In this document: positions 14,631 through 23,168 of the stretch, piece after piece
How the letters are laid out: every line of letters begins with the position of its first letter
Numbering within the stretch: the first letter of the stretch is position 1
Source: a virus
Direction: 5' to 3' (one strand)
Virus record (IMG/VR): IMGVR_UViG_3300037106_000054
Span: 1 to 28,326 of that record
Length of the DNA: 28,326 bases
The notes under the pieces: model-generated
Databases searched by the model: none
Seen by the model: only the letters and a program-made list of their open reading frames with translations
Told to the model about the DNA's origin: nothing
Program-made: the position numbers and the translations under genes

Positions 14631-17600
14631 TTAAGCATAAAATATTTTATTTTTAATTGGTATTGCTTGCGGAGAATCCATAATATCTTCACCATTTATA
14701 TATAATTCTTCAATTTTTAATGATGTATTTTTAAATAATGTTATTTCTTTTTCATCTTCGCCAAGAGCCAAATCCATATTAGCATATATTGTATTAGTCC
14801 AATCAATATTGTCTTCTTTCACAGATGTTTTTATTATTGCTTTATTATATTTTTTACTATCTCCCCAATGTGCTTCAGCAGCATTTTCTTCCCAAGACCA
14901 ATAAATACCTAAATGTTTTCCTTGTGTACCAATATGATAAATCCAATTATCATCAACTGTCATTTCTCTCCAAATATCAATAGTATCATTTGGTTTTATT
15001 TTTTCTTTTATTTTATCTATTACATCATCATATTTATATTTTAATTCCCATATAAACCATTCTTTAAAATCTTCATTTTGTTCAATAACTTCCTTATCTT
15101 CATCCTCCAAATTATTTTCATATTTATAATATTCAATATATCTTTCATAATTATCACTACGTTTCACATCTTTTATATATTGCGGTGTTATTATATTATC
15201 TGAAGTTATTGAATCAATTGGTGTTTCATTTAAAACATCATTATCTGTAAGTTTCCATAATAATTTATGTTTTAATTTTTCATTATGGCTAAAATCTTCA
15301 TAATTATTTTGTAAAAATTCTAATACTGATGCTTCATTTGGGTCTGAATATTCTGCTCTTCCTCTTCCACTTTCAGTATTCCATATATCATATTCTTTAG
15401 CAAAGAAATTAATATCAACTATTTTATTGTTTACAACATATTTACCATCACCAACTTCATGATATTCTTCAGTAAGATTAATAGGCATACTACCATATTT
15501 AATAAGACCATAATATTCTAAATAAAAATCATATTGTGGATTTTTTCTTTTTGTTGCACGTAATATTTCAATTGATGTTTCTTTTTGGTCTTCACCTCTT
15601 TGAATAAATTCTTCACCCGAATCACTCAATCCAAAATTATTAGAATCACTTACTCTTTGTAATACTTGATAATTGAAATTATTATATACATATTCGGTAA
15701 TTCCTAATATATCTGCCATATCTGCATGATTAAAAGCACCATCAGATTGTGCAACAAATAAGTTTCCATCACTATCAGCAATTGCTCTAACATTTTTATC
15801 AAAATTAGTTAACGATTTTGGATTCTTAAAAAATAAATCACCCTCTTCACTAATTGCATATGGTTTTTCTTTATTTTTTTCTATACCACCCATTGCTTTA
15901 ACATCCATTGCAGTATTTGAATCAGGAACATTAAAAGTTTTTTCTGCATATTTATCTGCAACACCTTCTTGTTTTATTGATTTATTTTTTTGACTTGTCA
16001 AATTTAATAAATCATCTCGATTATTCCTAACATTATTTGAATATACCTTTAACAATAATGATTTTAACATATCACCAATCTCTTTACCTTTTAATCCAAA
16101 TTGAATTAAATCATTGCCATTAATTGCTAGTTCACCAACTGCTTTTGGATATTTGCCTTGTAATAATTCTTGTGCTGCGGTTTCAATTACACTAGGTATT
16201 ATTTGGCTTTGAAGTGATTGTGGTGATGTTACATACATATTATGCACAACTGTTCGTGCTTCAATTAAATTAGTTGCTTCACCACTATCAAATGCCATTT
16301 CAAGTGCTTTAATTTCCTTATAAGTATCAATATCACCCTTTAAATTATTTTTATAAAATTCTGCAGGATTTGGTAATAATCGTATTAATAAATAAATAAA
16401 CTCACCTATTGTTTTAACTTCTTCAAATGGACTTCTATCAATTGTTGATTGTTTTAAATCAAAATTAAAAATTTGTTGAAATAAACCAGTGTCTTTAAGT
16501 AGTTGTATACCAATACGTTTGTCACCTTTTTTTAAAATTTTATCGAACTCAATTAATATTCTTTCTGGCGGAATTTCTTTAATACGACTTGCATTATCTT
16601 TAATCATTTGCATTGTTTGTGGTTCAATTGTAAAATCAAAACGACTTGCAAACCCTATCATTCGCATCATACGTAATGGGTCATCTGAAAATGCCTGTGG
16701 ATTTGCAGCAGAAATTTGTTTATTTTTTATATCTTCCAATCCACCGAGTGGGTCAATAAATTTACCTGAATTAATATTAATTGCCATTGCATTCAGCTTT
16801 GCGTCACGTCTCGTCAAATCATCTTCAATTGGAAGATTTTCATCACTCTGAACATCAAAACCATGATAACCACCTTCACCATTTGGTTTTTCTTTACGTG
16901 GTAACGCTATATCATAATCAGTACCATCTTTATCAATAAATTTTATAACACCAAATGATTTGCCAACAACATCAACTTTACCAAATTTTTGTAATTGCGA
17001 TATTAATAAATCAATTGATGTGTTTCTAACAATTAAATCAATATCTTTATTGGGTTTGTTAAGTACCAAATCTCTCACAACCCCACCAACAGCATAAATT
17101 TCAGACCCTAAGTCATTTATAAGTGATTGAATAAATGGTTTTTGTTTTAAATTATTTACAAATTCAGTAATTTTATTATTTGGTTGTATATTGTTTTCGC
17201 ACATATTCTCTGCAATATTTATTGAATCTAAATCAAAAACTACTTTAGCTGGAAATGATGAAATTCCTAATTCTCGTAATGCATCAAATCTATGACCACC
17301 TTCTAAAACATATGAACCATCTTCATCAATAACAACAATTAGTGGACTAATTTCTTTATTATATTCAATCTGTTTTGCTAATTTTTTTGTTTTTTGTTCT
17401 TCATCAGGAGAATAATATTTTAAATCTCCCATTTGTGGAAATGAATTGAATGAAACTTCTCTAATTCCATTAAGTATTTCATAATTTGTTAATGATGCTT
17501 CAATTGAATTCATGTTTGGAACATCATTTCGAATTATTAATCCATTAATATTATTTCCATTTATTATTGGAAATTCATGATTTAATGTTTCATAACTAAA

Positions 17601-17693
17601 ATTTTGTGCATTACTGATAACAGATTCATTAATTTGTTTTCTCATATAATTTTCAAATAATATTATTTCACTATTAATAATGTCTATTAGCAT
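14631..17693 (-). CDS. Multidomain protein: ParB-like, CCA-adding-type nucleotidyltransferase, ART-like
   Basis: A 1020-residue protein. Residues about 88-155 form a ParB/sulfiredoxin-like domain with EGGHRFDAL (GGH 132-134). Residues about 190-560 match class II CCA-adding and poly(A) polymerase enzymes: AVGGVVRD, the DID metal site (217-219), LTRRDAKLNAMAI (RRD 295-297), DPLGGL and DDPLRMMR (337-344), then the helical C-terminal domain. A long middle of unknown fold follows. The end (about 905-990) has WREM (Arg909), IYWSWE (931-935) and EDEKEITL (979-986), an R-S-E pattern like ADP-ribosyltransferases. An ATG at 17693 is preferred; a TTG at 17729 would run through the promoter-like element. 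The domain mix is typical of injected polyvalent proteins; the nucleotidyltransferase is certain, the ART-like end tentative. Confidence 0.88.
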   Translation of the reverse strand: MLIDIINSEIILFENYMRKQINESVISNAQNFSYETLNHEFPIINGNNINGLIIRNDVPNMNSIEASLTNYEILNGIREVSFNSFPQMGDLKYYSPDEEQKTKKLAKQIEYNKEISPLIVVIDEDGSYVLEGGHRFDALRELGISSFPAKVVFDLDSINIAENMCENNIQPNNKITEFVNNLKQKPFIQSLINDLGSEIYAVGGVVRDLVLNKPNKDIDLIVRNTSIDLLISQLQKFGKVDVVGKSFGVIKFIDKDGTDYDIALPRKEKPNGEGGYHGFDVQSDENLPIEDDLTRRDAKLNAMAININSGKFIDPLGGLEDIKNKQISAANPQAFSDDPLRMMRMIGFASRFDFTIEPQTMQMIKDNASRIKEIPPERILIEFDKILKKGDKRIGIQLLKDTGLFQQIFNFDLKQSTIDRSPFEEVKTIGEFIYLLIRLLPNPAEFYKNNLKGDIDTYKEIKALEMAFDSGEATNLIEARTVVHNMYVTSPQSLQSQIIPSVIETAAQELLQGKYPKAVGELAINGNDLIQFGLKGKEIGDMLKSLLLKVYSNNVRNNRDDLLNLTSQKNKSIKQEGVADKYAEKTFNVPDSNTAMDVKAMGGIEKNKEKPYAISEEGDLFFKNPKSLTNFDKNVRAIADSDGNLFVAQSDGAFNHADMADILGITEYVYNNFNYQVLQRVSDSNNFGLSDSGEEFIQRGEDQKETSIEILRATKRKNPQYDFYLEYYGLIKYGSMPINLTEEYHEVGDGKYVVNNKIVDINFFAKEYDIWNTESGRGRAEYSDPNEASVLEFLQNNYEDFSHNEKLKHKLLWKLTDNDVLNETPIDSITSDNIITPQYIKDVKRSDNYERYIEYYKYENNLEDEDKEVIEQNEDFKEWFIWELKYKYDDVIDKIKEKIKPNDTIDIWREMTVDDNWIYHIGTQGKHLGIYWSWEENAAEAHWGDSKKYNKAIIKTSVKEDNIDWTNTIYANMDLALGEDEKEITLFKNTSLKIEELYINGEDIMDSPQAIPIKNKIFYA

Positions 17694-17705
17694 AAAAATC
17701 TTTAA

Positions 17706-17714
17706 TATAAATAC
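17706..17714 (-). promoter_or_regulatory. Promoter-like element GTATTTATA
   Basis: Exact minus-strand element 12 bases before the ATG at 17693. It decides against the longer TTG start at 17729, which would place the element inside the gene. Confidence 0.55.
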
Positions 17715-17784
17715 AATAAAAAAAATCAATATTTAAAATTTTAAATAAAATTTTGTCCATCATAATAAAATATTAATTATTGTA

Positions 17785-17793
17785 GTATTTATA
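17785..17793 (+). promoter_or_regulatory. Promoter-like element GTATTTATA on the plus strand
   Basis: The only plus-strand gene is preceded by the same element in its own orientation, 66 bases before the ATG at 17860, in the 166-base divergent gap. That the motif turns with the gene supports a transcriptional role. Confidence 0.5.
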
Positions 17794-17859
17794 TACATTA
17801 GAAGAAGATTTAAATTTTTTCCGTAATTATATGTTCTATTTTTAATAAAAAACAAATGT

Positions 17860-18864
17860 ATGAAAAATTATGATATAAACGAAATTGCAAATTTATATTT
17901 TATAAAAAAATACTCATTAGAAAAAATAGGAAAACTCATGCACGTACAGCCAAAAAAAATTAGCAATTTATTAAAGATAAATGGATATGTTTTAGATAAT
18001 AGGTCTCATGATGGTAATAGTAGAAGATATTATGTTGATAAAAATTTTTTTAAAAAAATTGATAATAAAAATAAAGCATATGTATTAGGATTAATTATTT
18101 CAGATGGTTGCATTTATAAAAATGCAATTACATTCACATCTAAAGATATTGAGTTGGTTGAAATCTTAAAGAGAGAACTTAAATCCGAACATAAATTAGC
18201 AACATATAATGTTTTTGATAAAAGAACAAATAAATATTATTTAAGAAATTCATTATCAATTCCATCTAAAGAAATTATTAATGATTTAAATAATTTGGGT
18301 GTTTTTTCTAAGAAATCCTTTGATTGTCAAATGCCAAATATACCTGAAGAATATTTTTGGCATTTTGTTAGAGGTATTTTTGATGGTGATGGAACAATAT
18401 TTAAAGCAACATCAAATAAGGAAGGATGTTTATATTTTTCAATTATTGGGTCGGAAAATTTATTGACAGAAATAAAAAATAAATTTAATTTAGTGGGAAT
18501 ATCTAATACAAAAATAATTAATACTGATTATAAATCAAACAATGGACATCTTATTAGAATTAATTACCATTCATTTCATGATGTTAATATATTAAAAAAT
18601 AAAATATATTGTGATTCTGAAGACTTAAGGTTATCAAGAAAATATGATTTATTTCAAACACTAAGAGAATATAAAAAAGGTAATTTTGACCACACAAAAC
18701 AATTACGACAAATAAAAATGTATGATTTAAATAATAATTTTATTAAACATTTTAATAATTTTCATGAAGTAAAAAAAGAAACAGGATTATCATATAAATC
18801 AATTCATAGAGTTGCGATGGGTATTAGAAAAAACACCAAAAAATATATATTTAAATATATTTAA
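17860..18864 (+). CDS. LAGLIDADG homing endonuclease
   Basis: A 334-residue protein with two LAGLIDADG helices: YVLGLIISDGCI (residues 74-85) and FVRGIFDGDGTIF (169-181), with acidic residues Asp82 and Asp175 or Asp177 as metal ligands. A helix-turn-helix-like segment (about 5-45) precedes them. The C-terminus (about 285-334, MYDLNNNFIKHFNNFHEV, then GLSYKSIHRV) resembles NUMOD1-type DNA-binding modules often fused to homing enzymes. It is the only plus-strand gene, so it is probably free-standing and mobile rather than part of the virion program. It ends tail-to-tail with the triple-kinase gene, both stops sharing TTAA at 18861-18864. No intron or intein boundary is visible. Confidence 0.9.
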   Translation: MKNYDINEIANLYFIKKYSLEKIGKLMHVQPKKISNLLKINGYVLDNRSHDGNSRRYYVDKNFFKKIDNKNKAYVLGLIISDGCIYKNAITFTSKDIELVEILKRELKSEHKLATYNVFDKRTNKYYLRNSLSIPSKEIINDLNNLGVFSKKSFDCQMPNIPEEYFWHFVRGIFDGDGTIFKATSNKEGCLYFSIIGSENLLTEIKNKFNLVGISNTKIINTDYKSNNGHLIRINYHSFHDVNILKNKIYCDSEDLRLSRKYDLFQTLREYKKGNFDHTKQLRQIKMYDLNNNFIKHFNNFHEVKKETGLSYKSIHRVAMGIRKNTKKYIFKYI

Positions 18865-21800
18865 TTTATTTTTTTCTTGTGTTCTCTTGCATAATTATTT
18901 ACAAACTTATTATATATATTTTCACTTATTTTATGATTCATACCGCTTTTTACTTTTTTTCTAAATTCTACTTCTGCTTTATTGGCAATTTCATGTGCAC
19001 CATCTTTGCCACTATCGTCATTACTATACTTTAAGCCATAATATTTCATTAAATGTCTTTCTAGCGTTTCATGTAAAAGTATTGCACCTAAATCATCAGG
19101 TTTAATTAAAAATACATCATCAATCCAAATTTCGTCTTCAGGAATATATTTAGCATATTTTTGCTCTTTCTTTGGTAAATCCAAATCAACGTAATGATGT
19201 CCACCGTCAACATATTCATCGAACGAATTTTTTCTCACATGGTCACCATTAATTGCATATACTTTATAGTCATCTTCTTGAAATAAGAACAATTTATCTA
19301 ATCCATGTATTTTATTGTCTTTTTCAATTTGCTTTTCAAAATCCTTAAATGATTGTTCATTAAGATTATTATTTTTCATTAAAACTAAATAACCACCATC
19401 ACCATCTTCAGCAATAATTTCGCCAGTTAAATCAAATTCATCAATATCTGAAAAATCATTTTCATTTGAATATCTTGTAGCATCTTCAAATGTTTTTGTA
19501 ACCCAGACAATATTATTAGCAGGATATTTATTCAATTCAGCTAATTTTTCTTCAGGTATATTCATTTCTTCATTACCAAGTTCATCTCTTTCAAACCTAA
19601 CAACATCTCCAGCAGATGTACCTTTTTTTTGTGAAAATAAACTATCTACCCGATATGCTTTACCAATATAATTAACATTTTCATTAATTGTTTTAATATC
19701 AAGATTATTAATATCACCTTGATTACAAGCTACACTTGTATTTCCCAAACCACCTAATCTACATTTCTTTTTTACTGTAACAGCTTGTGCTCCTTTCATA
19801 AATGATTTTTTTCCAATTTCATCAAGAGCAAATTTATCTTGTGTTGCATCACCTACAACATGATGATATTCTAAATCTTCTTTTACACTTTCTGGAGTTG
19901 TTGGTACGTTATTATCTGTAACTGGAGATGTATCATTATTTTCATATGGTGGAAAATTATCCTGTCCAATACTATTTGGTGTTGAGAATTTTGAAGTTCC
20001 ATCTTCAGTTATTTTTATATTTTCTGCACCATTCGGTTGTAAGTAACCATTACTAAATCCCACATCAAAAAATGCAATTACTCCATTTTTTTTATATCCT
20101 AAATTAGTATAATTAAAATAATCCAAACTTTCAACTCCATATTGTTTTGCTTCTTCAGCAATTCTTAATATAGAATAAAAAAATTCAGCATCTTCTGGAT
20201 TTTTTGACATATATCCATCAATTTTTTTTGTATCTATGTCCCCATATCCATTTATATAATAATCAATAATATCATAAAGTCTGAGATTAAATATTTTTCC
20301 AAAAATAAAATCAATTCTTTCTTTAAGTCTTTTAAATTTTTGTGGGTCTGTTTTTAATTTTTCCAAAACAATTGCATATGTTTTAGAAATATATGTATTT
20401 TTTGAATCGATTGTAAATACATTATATGGTTGTGCTATATATTTTAATGGTTTATTTATAAGTTTTAAATTTTCTGCTGCTTCACTATTATCTGCAGTTA
20501 TTTTTAAAATTTTATCATCACCAATATCATAAGCAACACCATATTCACCAGCATCAATAAATTTTGGTTCGTTATATCCTCTTATTTTAGCAATTTGTTT
20601 TGCGATATTATCTGCAATATTTCTATTATATTTTTCATCTAATATTTCTTCGTTTTCAGGTAAAAATATAATATTTGCATCTCCCAAATCAGGTTCATTA
20701 ACGCCATAATAATCACCAACATCAAAAAATTTTAAAATACCATCCTCATATCCAAGATTTTTGGGATTACTATAATCATCTGATTTAATATTATAACTCA
20801 ACAGTTCTTTTTTTATTTCAAATAATTCTATTAACCAATCATATGCTTGTTGTCTTTCAATATTAGAAATATTTACTTCAGGTTTTTCTGTAAGTATATT
20901 TTTTGCCAAATTAACTAAATTATTATAATCAAAACGTTTTTTCATTATAATATAGAAATCAACTGTCGTCATATCATTTGGCATAATAGTATCTATTATT
21001 TCAACATTTCGAACAAATTGTTGAACTGGTTTGTCAATAATATTACGTTCAATTATTCCAAAAAATGATTTATTTTTTTCAGTATCAACTATTTTATATA
21101 TATTGTAAACAATTGCAATATGTATTGGTTTTACTCTTATTAATTTAGCTGCAGCATCTGCTTCACTAATATCAGTAGTAAGTTTTAAAATCTTTGTATC
21201 TCCAATATCAAATACATGACCACCAGTACTACCTGCCATATATTCTATAGTTTTTATTCCTAATTTTTCTGCAATTGAATTTGCTAATTGAATTGCATAA
21301 TTTTTATCAAATACGATGTCTTGAACTTGTGGTACTTCATGTTTAATATCTTCATTTATAACATATTCTTCACTACTAAGTGGTTCTCTATCATAATAAT
21401 TTTGTGAAATAAGATATTTTTGAAGTTCTAATAAATTATTATAAAATTTTTTCTTATCATCAACATGATTTAATGTTTCCTTAAGATTATTTACACATTC
21501 ATGAAAATTATCTACAAGTTGTGGCATATTTTTTATAGGCTTATTTGGATATATGCTTCTTCTTATAATAAATTCTTTAAATTCTTCATTTATTACACCA
21601 TCGCCATCACCTACACCATATGGCATTAATGCCCACATTCCATGTCTTTGGTCTTGTCCAACGTTACCTATATCGGAAAGAATATCATCATTACCATTAG
21701 CAAAATTATACAATTCATACATGTGATATTTTTGTTTTTTTTGAGGACTATAATGAGTATCATATACTTCATCATTAAGACCATAATCAGTTAATACAAT

Positions 21801-22352
21801 TGTGGGTTGACCATCATGAAGTACTTCACCATAAGAACTTGGTCTACTTAAATCACCAACATTTATTGAATAATTTGCAACAAAATCAATTAAATCAATA
21901 ACAAATTCATTATTATCTAATTGATTTTTAATATTTTCATCTTGTCCAAATATTGGTCTACCACCTCTATTTTCAGATTCATAGTTTCTTAAATAATAAA
22001 ATAAATCGCTAAGACTTGGAATACCAGTTAATTCTTTGATTCTCTTTTCACCCACCTTTTTTACTTTTTCCGCAATCAACCAACTATCATCATCTGCATT
22101 GTCATAAATAATTGTAACAATATGTTGTGTATCTCTATAATATCCAATATTGGCTTCGGCTTCATTTTGTGCAATACCTTTTTGATTTTTTGCTAATTTT
22201 AATACTTTCTGACCATCAATATCATAAACAATTCTACCACTACCACTACCAATTCTTGATAGATGTTCATTAGCATATTGTATTCTACTTGCAAATGATT
22301 TTATGTTAAGAAATTCCGTTAAGAAATTCTGTTTAAATTCATCGTATGTCAT
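18861..22352 (-). CDS. 1163-residue protein with three kinase-like domains, ART-like region and metal-site-like C-terminus
   Basis: Three kinase-like modules occur in tandem. The first (about 30-215) has a glycine loop IGSGSGRIVYDI, a VLKLAK lysine and LTDYGL in the DFG place. The second (about 369-550) has AGSTGGHVFDIGDTKILKL and KFFDVGDYYG. The third (about 599-770) has DAGEYGVAYDIGDDKILKI and AFFDVGFSNG. Modules two and three are clear copies with a NLGY block before the FDVG, and none has a standard HRD loop. A Pro/Asn/Thr-rich linker follows, then an ART-like region (about 895-995: GKAYRVDS, VWVTKTFEDATRYS). The end has HETLERH (1094-1100) and AHEIANKAE (1119-1127), a possible zinc site. 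A polyvalent effector is plausible. Kinase folds are likely; activity is unproven. Confidence 0.8.
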   Translation of the reverse strand: MTYDEFKQNFLTEFLNIKSFASRIQYANEHLSRIGSGSGRIVYDIDGQKVLKLAKNQKGIAQNEAEANIGYYRDTQHIVTIIYDNADDDSWLIAEKVKKVGEKRIKELTGIPSLSDLFYYLRNYESENRGGRPIFGQDENIKNQLDNNEFVIDLIDFVANYSINVGDLSRPSSYGEVLHDGQPTIVLTDYGLNDEVYDTHYSPQKKQKYHMYELYNFANGNDDILSDIGNVGQDQRHGMWALMPYGVGDGDGVINEEFKEFIIRRSIYPNKPIKNMPQLVDNFHECVNNLKETLNHVDDKKKFYNNLLELQKYLISQNYYDREPLSSEEYVINEDIKHEVPQVQDIVFDKNYAIQLANSIAEKLGIKTIEYMAGSTGGHVFDIGDTKILKLTTDISEADAAAKLIRVKPIHIAIVYNIYKIVDTEKNKSFFGIIERNIIDKPVQQFVRNVEIIDTIMPNDMTTVDFYIIMKKRFDYNNLVNLAKNILTEKPEVNISNIERQQAYDWLIELFEIKKELLSYNIKSDDYSNPKNLGYEDGILKFFDVGDYYGVNEPDLGDANIIFLPENEEILDEKYNRNIADNIAKQIAKIRGYNEPKFIDAGEYGVAYDIGDDKILKITADNSEAAENLKLINKPLKYIAQPYNVFTIDSKNTYISKTYAIVLEKLKTDPQKFKRLKERIDFIFGKIFNLRLYDIIDYYINGYGDIDTKKIDGYMSKNPEDAEFFYSILRIAEEAKQYGVESLDYFNYTNLGYKKNGVIAFFDVGFSNGYLQPNGAENIKITEDGTSKFSTPNSIGQDNFPPYENNDTSPVTDNNVPTTPESVKEDLEYHHVVGDATQDKFALDEIGKKSFMKGAQAVTVKKKCRLGGLGNTSVACNQGDINNLDIKTINENVNYIGKAYRVDSLFSQKKGTSAGDVVRFERDELGNEEMNIPEEKLAELNKYPANNIVWVTKTFEDATRYSNENDFSDIDEFDLTGEIIAEDGDGGYLVLMKNNNLNEQSFKDFEKQIEKDNKIHGLDKLFLFQEDDYKVYAINGDHVRKNSFDEYVDGGHHYVDLDLPKKEQKYAKYIPEDEIWIDDVFLIKPDDLGAILLHETLERHLMKYYGLKYSNDDSGKDGAHEIANKAEVEFRKKVKSGMNHKISENIYNKFVNNYAREHKKKIN

Positions 22353-22371
22353 TTTTGAATATAAGTATATT

Positions 22372-22380
22372 CATAAATAG
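22372..22380 (-). promoter_or_regulatory. Variant promoter-like element CTATTTATG
   Basis: Two bases off the common element, placed 19 bases before the ATG at 22352. Confidence 0.4.
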
Positions 22381-22422
22381 TTAAGTTTTTAATGAATTTT
22401 ATAAAAATAATGAATTTATATG

Positions 22423-23136
22423 TTATTTTACTGTTTTTGCTTTACTCTTTGCTTGTATTTCTCGAATAGTTTCGTATACAAGTGTTTTTATCATTTCACG
22501 ATTTTCCTGTAAAACTTCTTTAATTCTTTCAACTGCATACATTTCAATGATTGTACCTTTAATTGCTTCTTCTACAACAGGACCAAAATTATCTATTAGA
22601 TAATTATCAACAATTTTCTTTACATTCTCAACCAAATAACCTTCATTAATTTGCATTGGTTGTCCAGAATTTGGATTGTAAGATGATATTCCAGTATTCA
22701 TACCCTTATTCGATACTATTCCTGCAGATATTGCTTCAGCAAGTGTTTGTTTTCTTTTATTTTCAAGGTCTTTATATAATAATTCATCTCTTTCCGGTGA
22801 CATATCAACTGCTTCATGTATAACTGGATGTTGTTGCGGACGTTGTTGTTGTGGATGTTGTTGTTGTGGATGTTGTGGTTCAACAGTTTCATTAATCGGT
22901 AGTCTTGTTGTTTCTTTTTTCTTTACAGCCACTTGATTATCAACAATTTTAACTAAATTACTTGATGCTGTATCTCTACCAGTTTTTAAAGATTCTATTA
23001 ATCCATATAAAAATGTATCTCTTGGTGATGCTCCGAATTGATTCTGTTCACCCATACCATCAGGTGCTATATTTTTCTCTTTTCTACGACTTGCTATTTC
23101 GGTTTTAAGTTTATTTAAATCAGGTTTTGTTGCCAT
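22423..23136 (-). CDS. Unknown protein with Gln/Pro/His-rich repeat
   Basis: A 237-residue protein. A helical N-terminal part (1-75, with SPRDTFLYGLIESLKTGRD) leads to a low-complexity stretch, PQHPQQQHPQQQRPQQHP (about 87-104), probably a flexible linker. The second half is helical, ending in a long amphipathic region (about 165-230: VENVKKIVDNYLIDNFGP and IKEVLQENREMIKTLVYETI), suitable for oligomerisation. There is no catalytic motif. It has its own promoter-like element 22 bases upstream and a gap before the kinase gene, so it may be a separate unit. I do not recognise it; an internal virion or scaffold role is a guess from its helical build. Confidence 0.7.
   Translation of the reverse strand: MATKPDLNKLKTEIASRRKEKNIAPDGMGEQNQFGASPRDTFLYGLIESLKTGRDTASSNLVKIVDNQVAVKKKETTRLPINETVEPQHPQQQHPQQQRPQQHPVIHEAVDMSPERDELLYKDLENKRKQTLAEAISAGIVSNKGMNTGISSYNPNSGQPMQINEGYLVENVKKIVDNYLIDNFGPVVEEAIKGTIIEMYAVERIKEVLQENREMIKTLVYETIREIQAKSKAKTVK
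22829..22878. repeat. Imperfect tandem repeat encoding the Gln/Pro/His stretch
   Basis: A unit of about 15 bases (tgttgttgttgtgga) recurs about three times, with shorter copies at each end. It encodes HPQQQ on the minus strand and is likely to vary in copy number. Confidence 0.75.
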
Positions 23137-23158
23137 TTTATAAAATTTTATATTTTTT

Positions 23159-23167
23159 TATAAATAC
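23159..23167 (-). promoter_or_regulatory. Promoter-like element GTATTTATA
   Basis: Exact minus-strand element in the short gap after the WYL-like gene, 22 bases before the ATG at 23136. Confidence 0.55.
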
Positions 23168-23168
23168 T

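Noticed and set aside
17693-17729. TTG start adding 12 residues to the CCA-adding fusion protein
   Set aside because: The extension would contain the promoter-like element; the ATG at 17693 has the usual 12-base spacing to it.
17694-17760. A 28-codon minus-strand frame starting at 17760
   Set aside because: It is very A/T-rich, out of phase with the following gene, and has no similarity or supporting signal.
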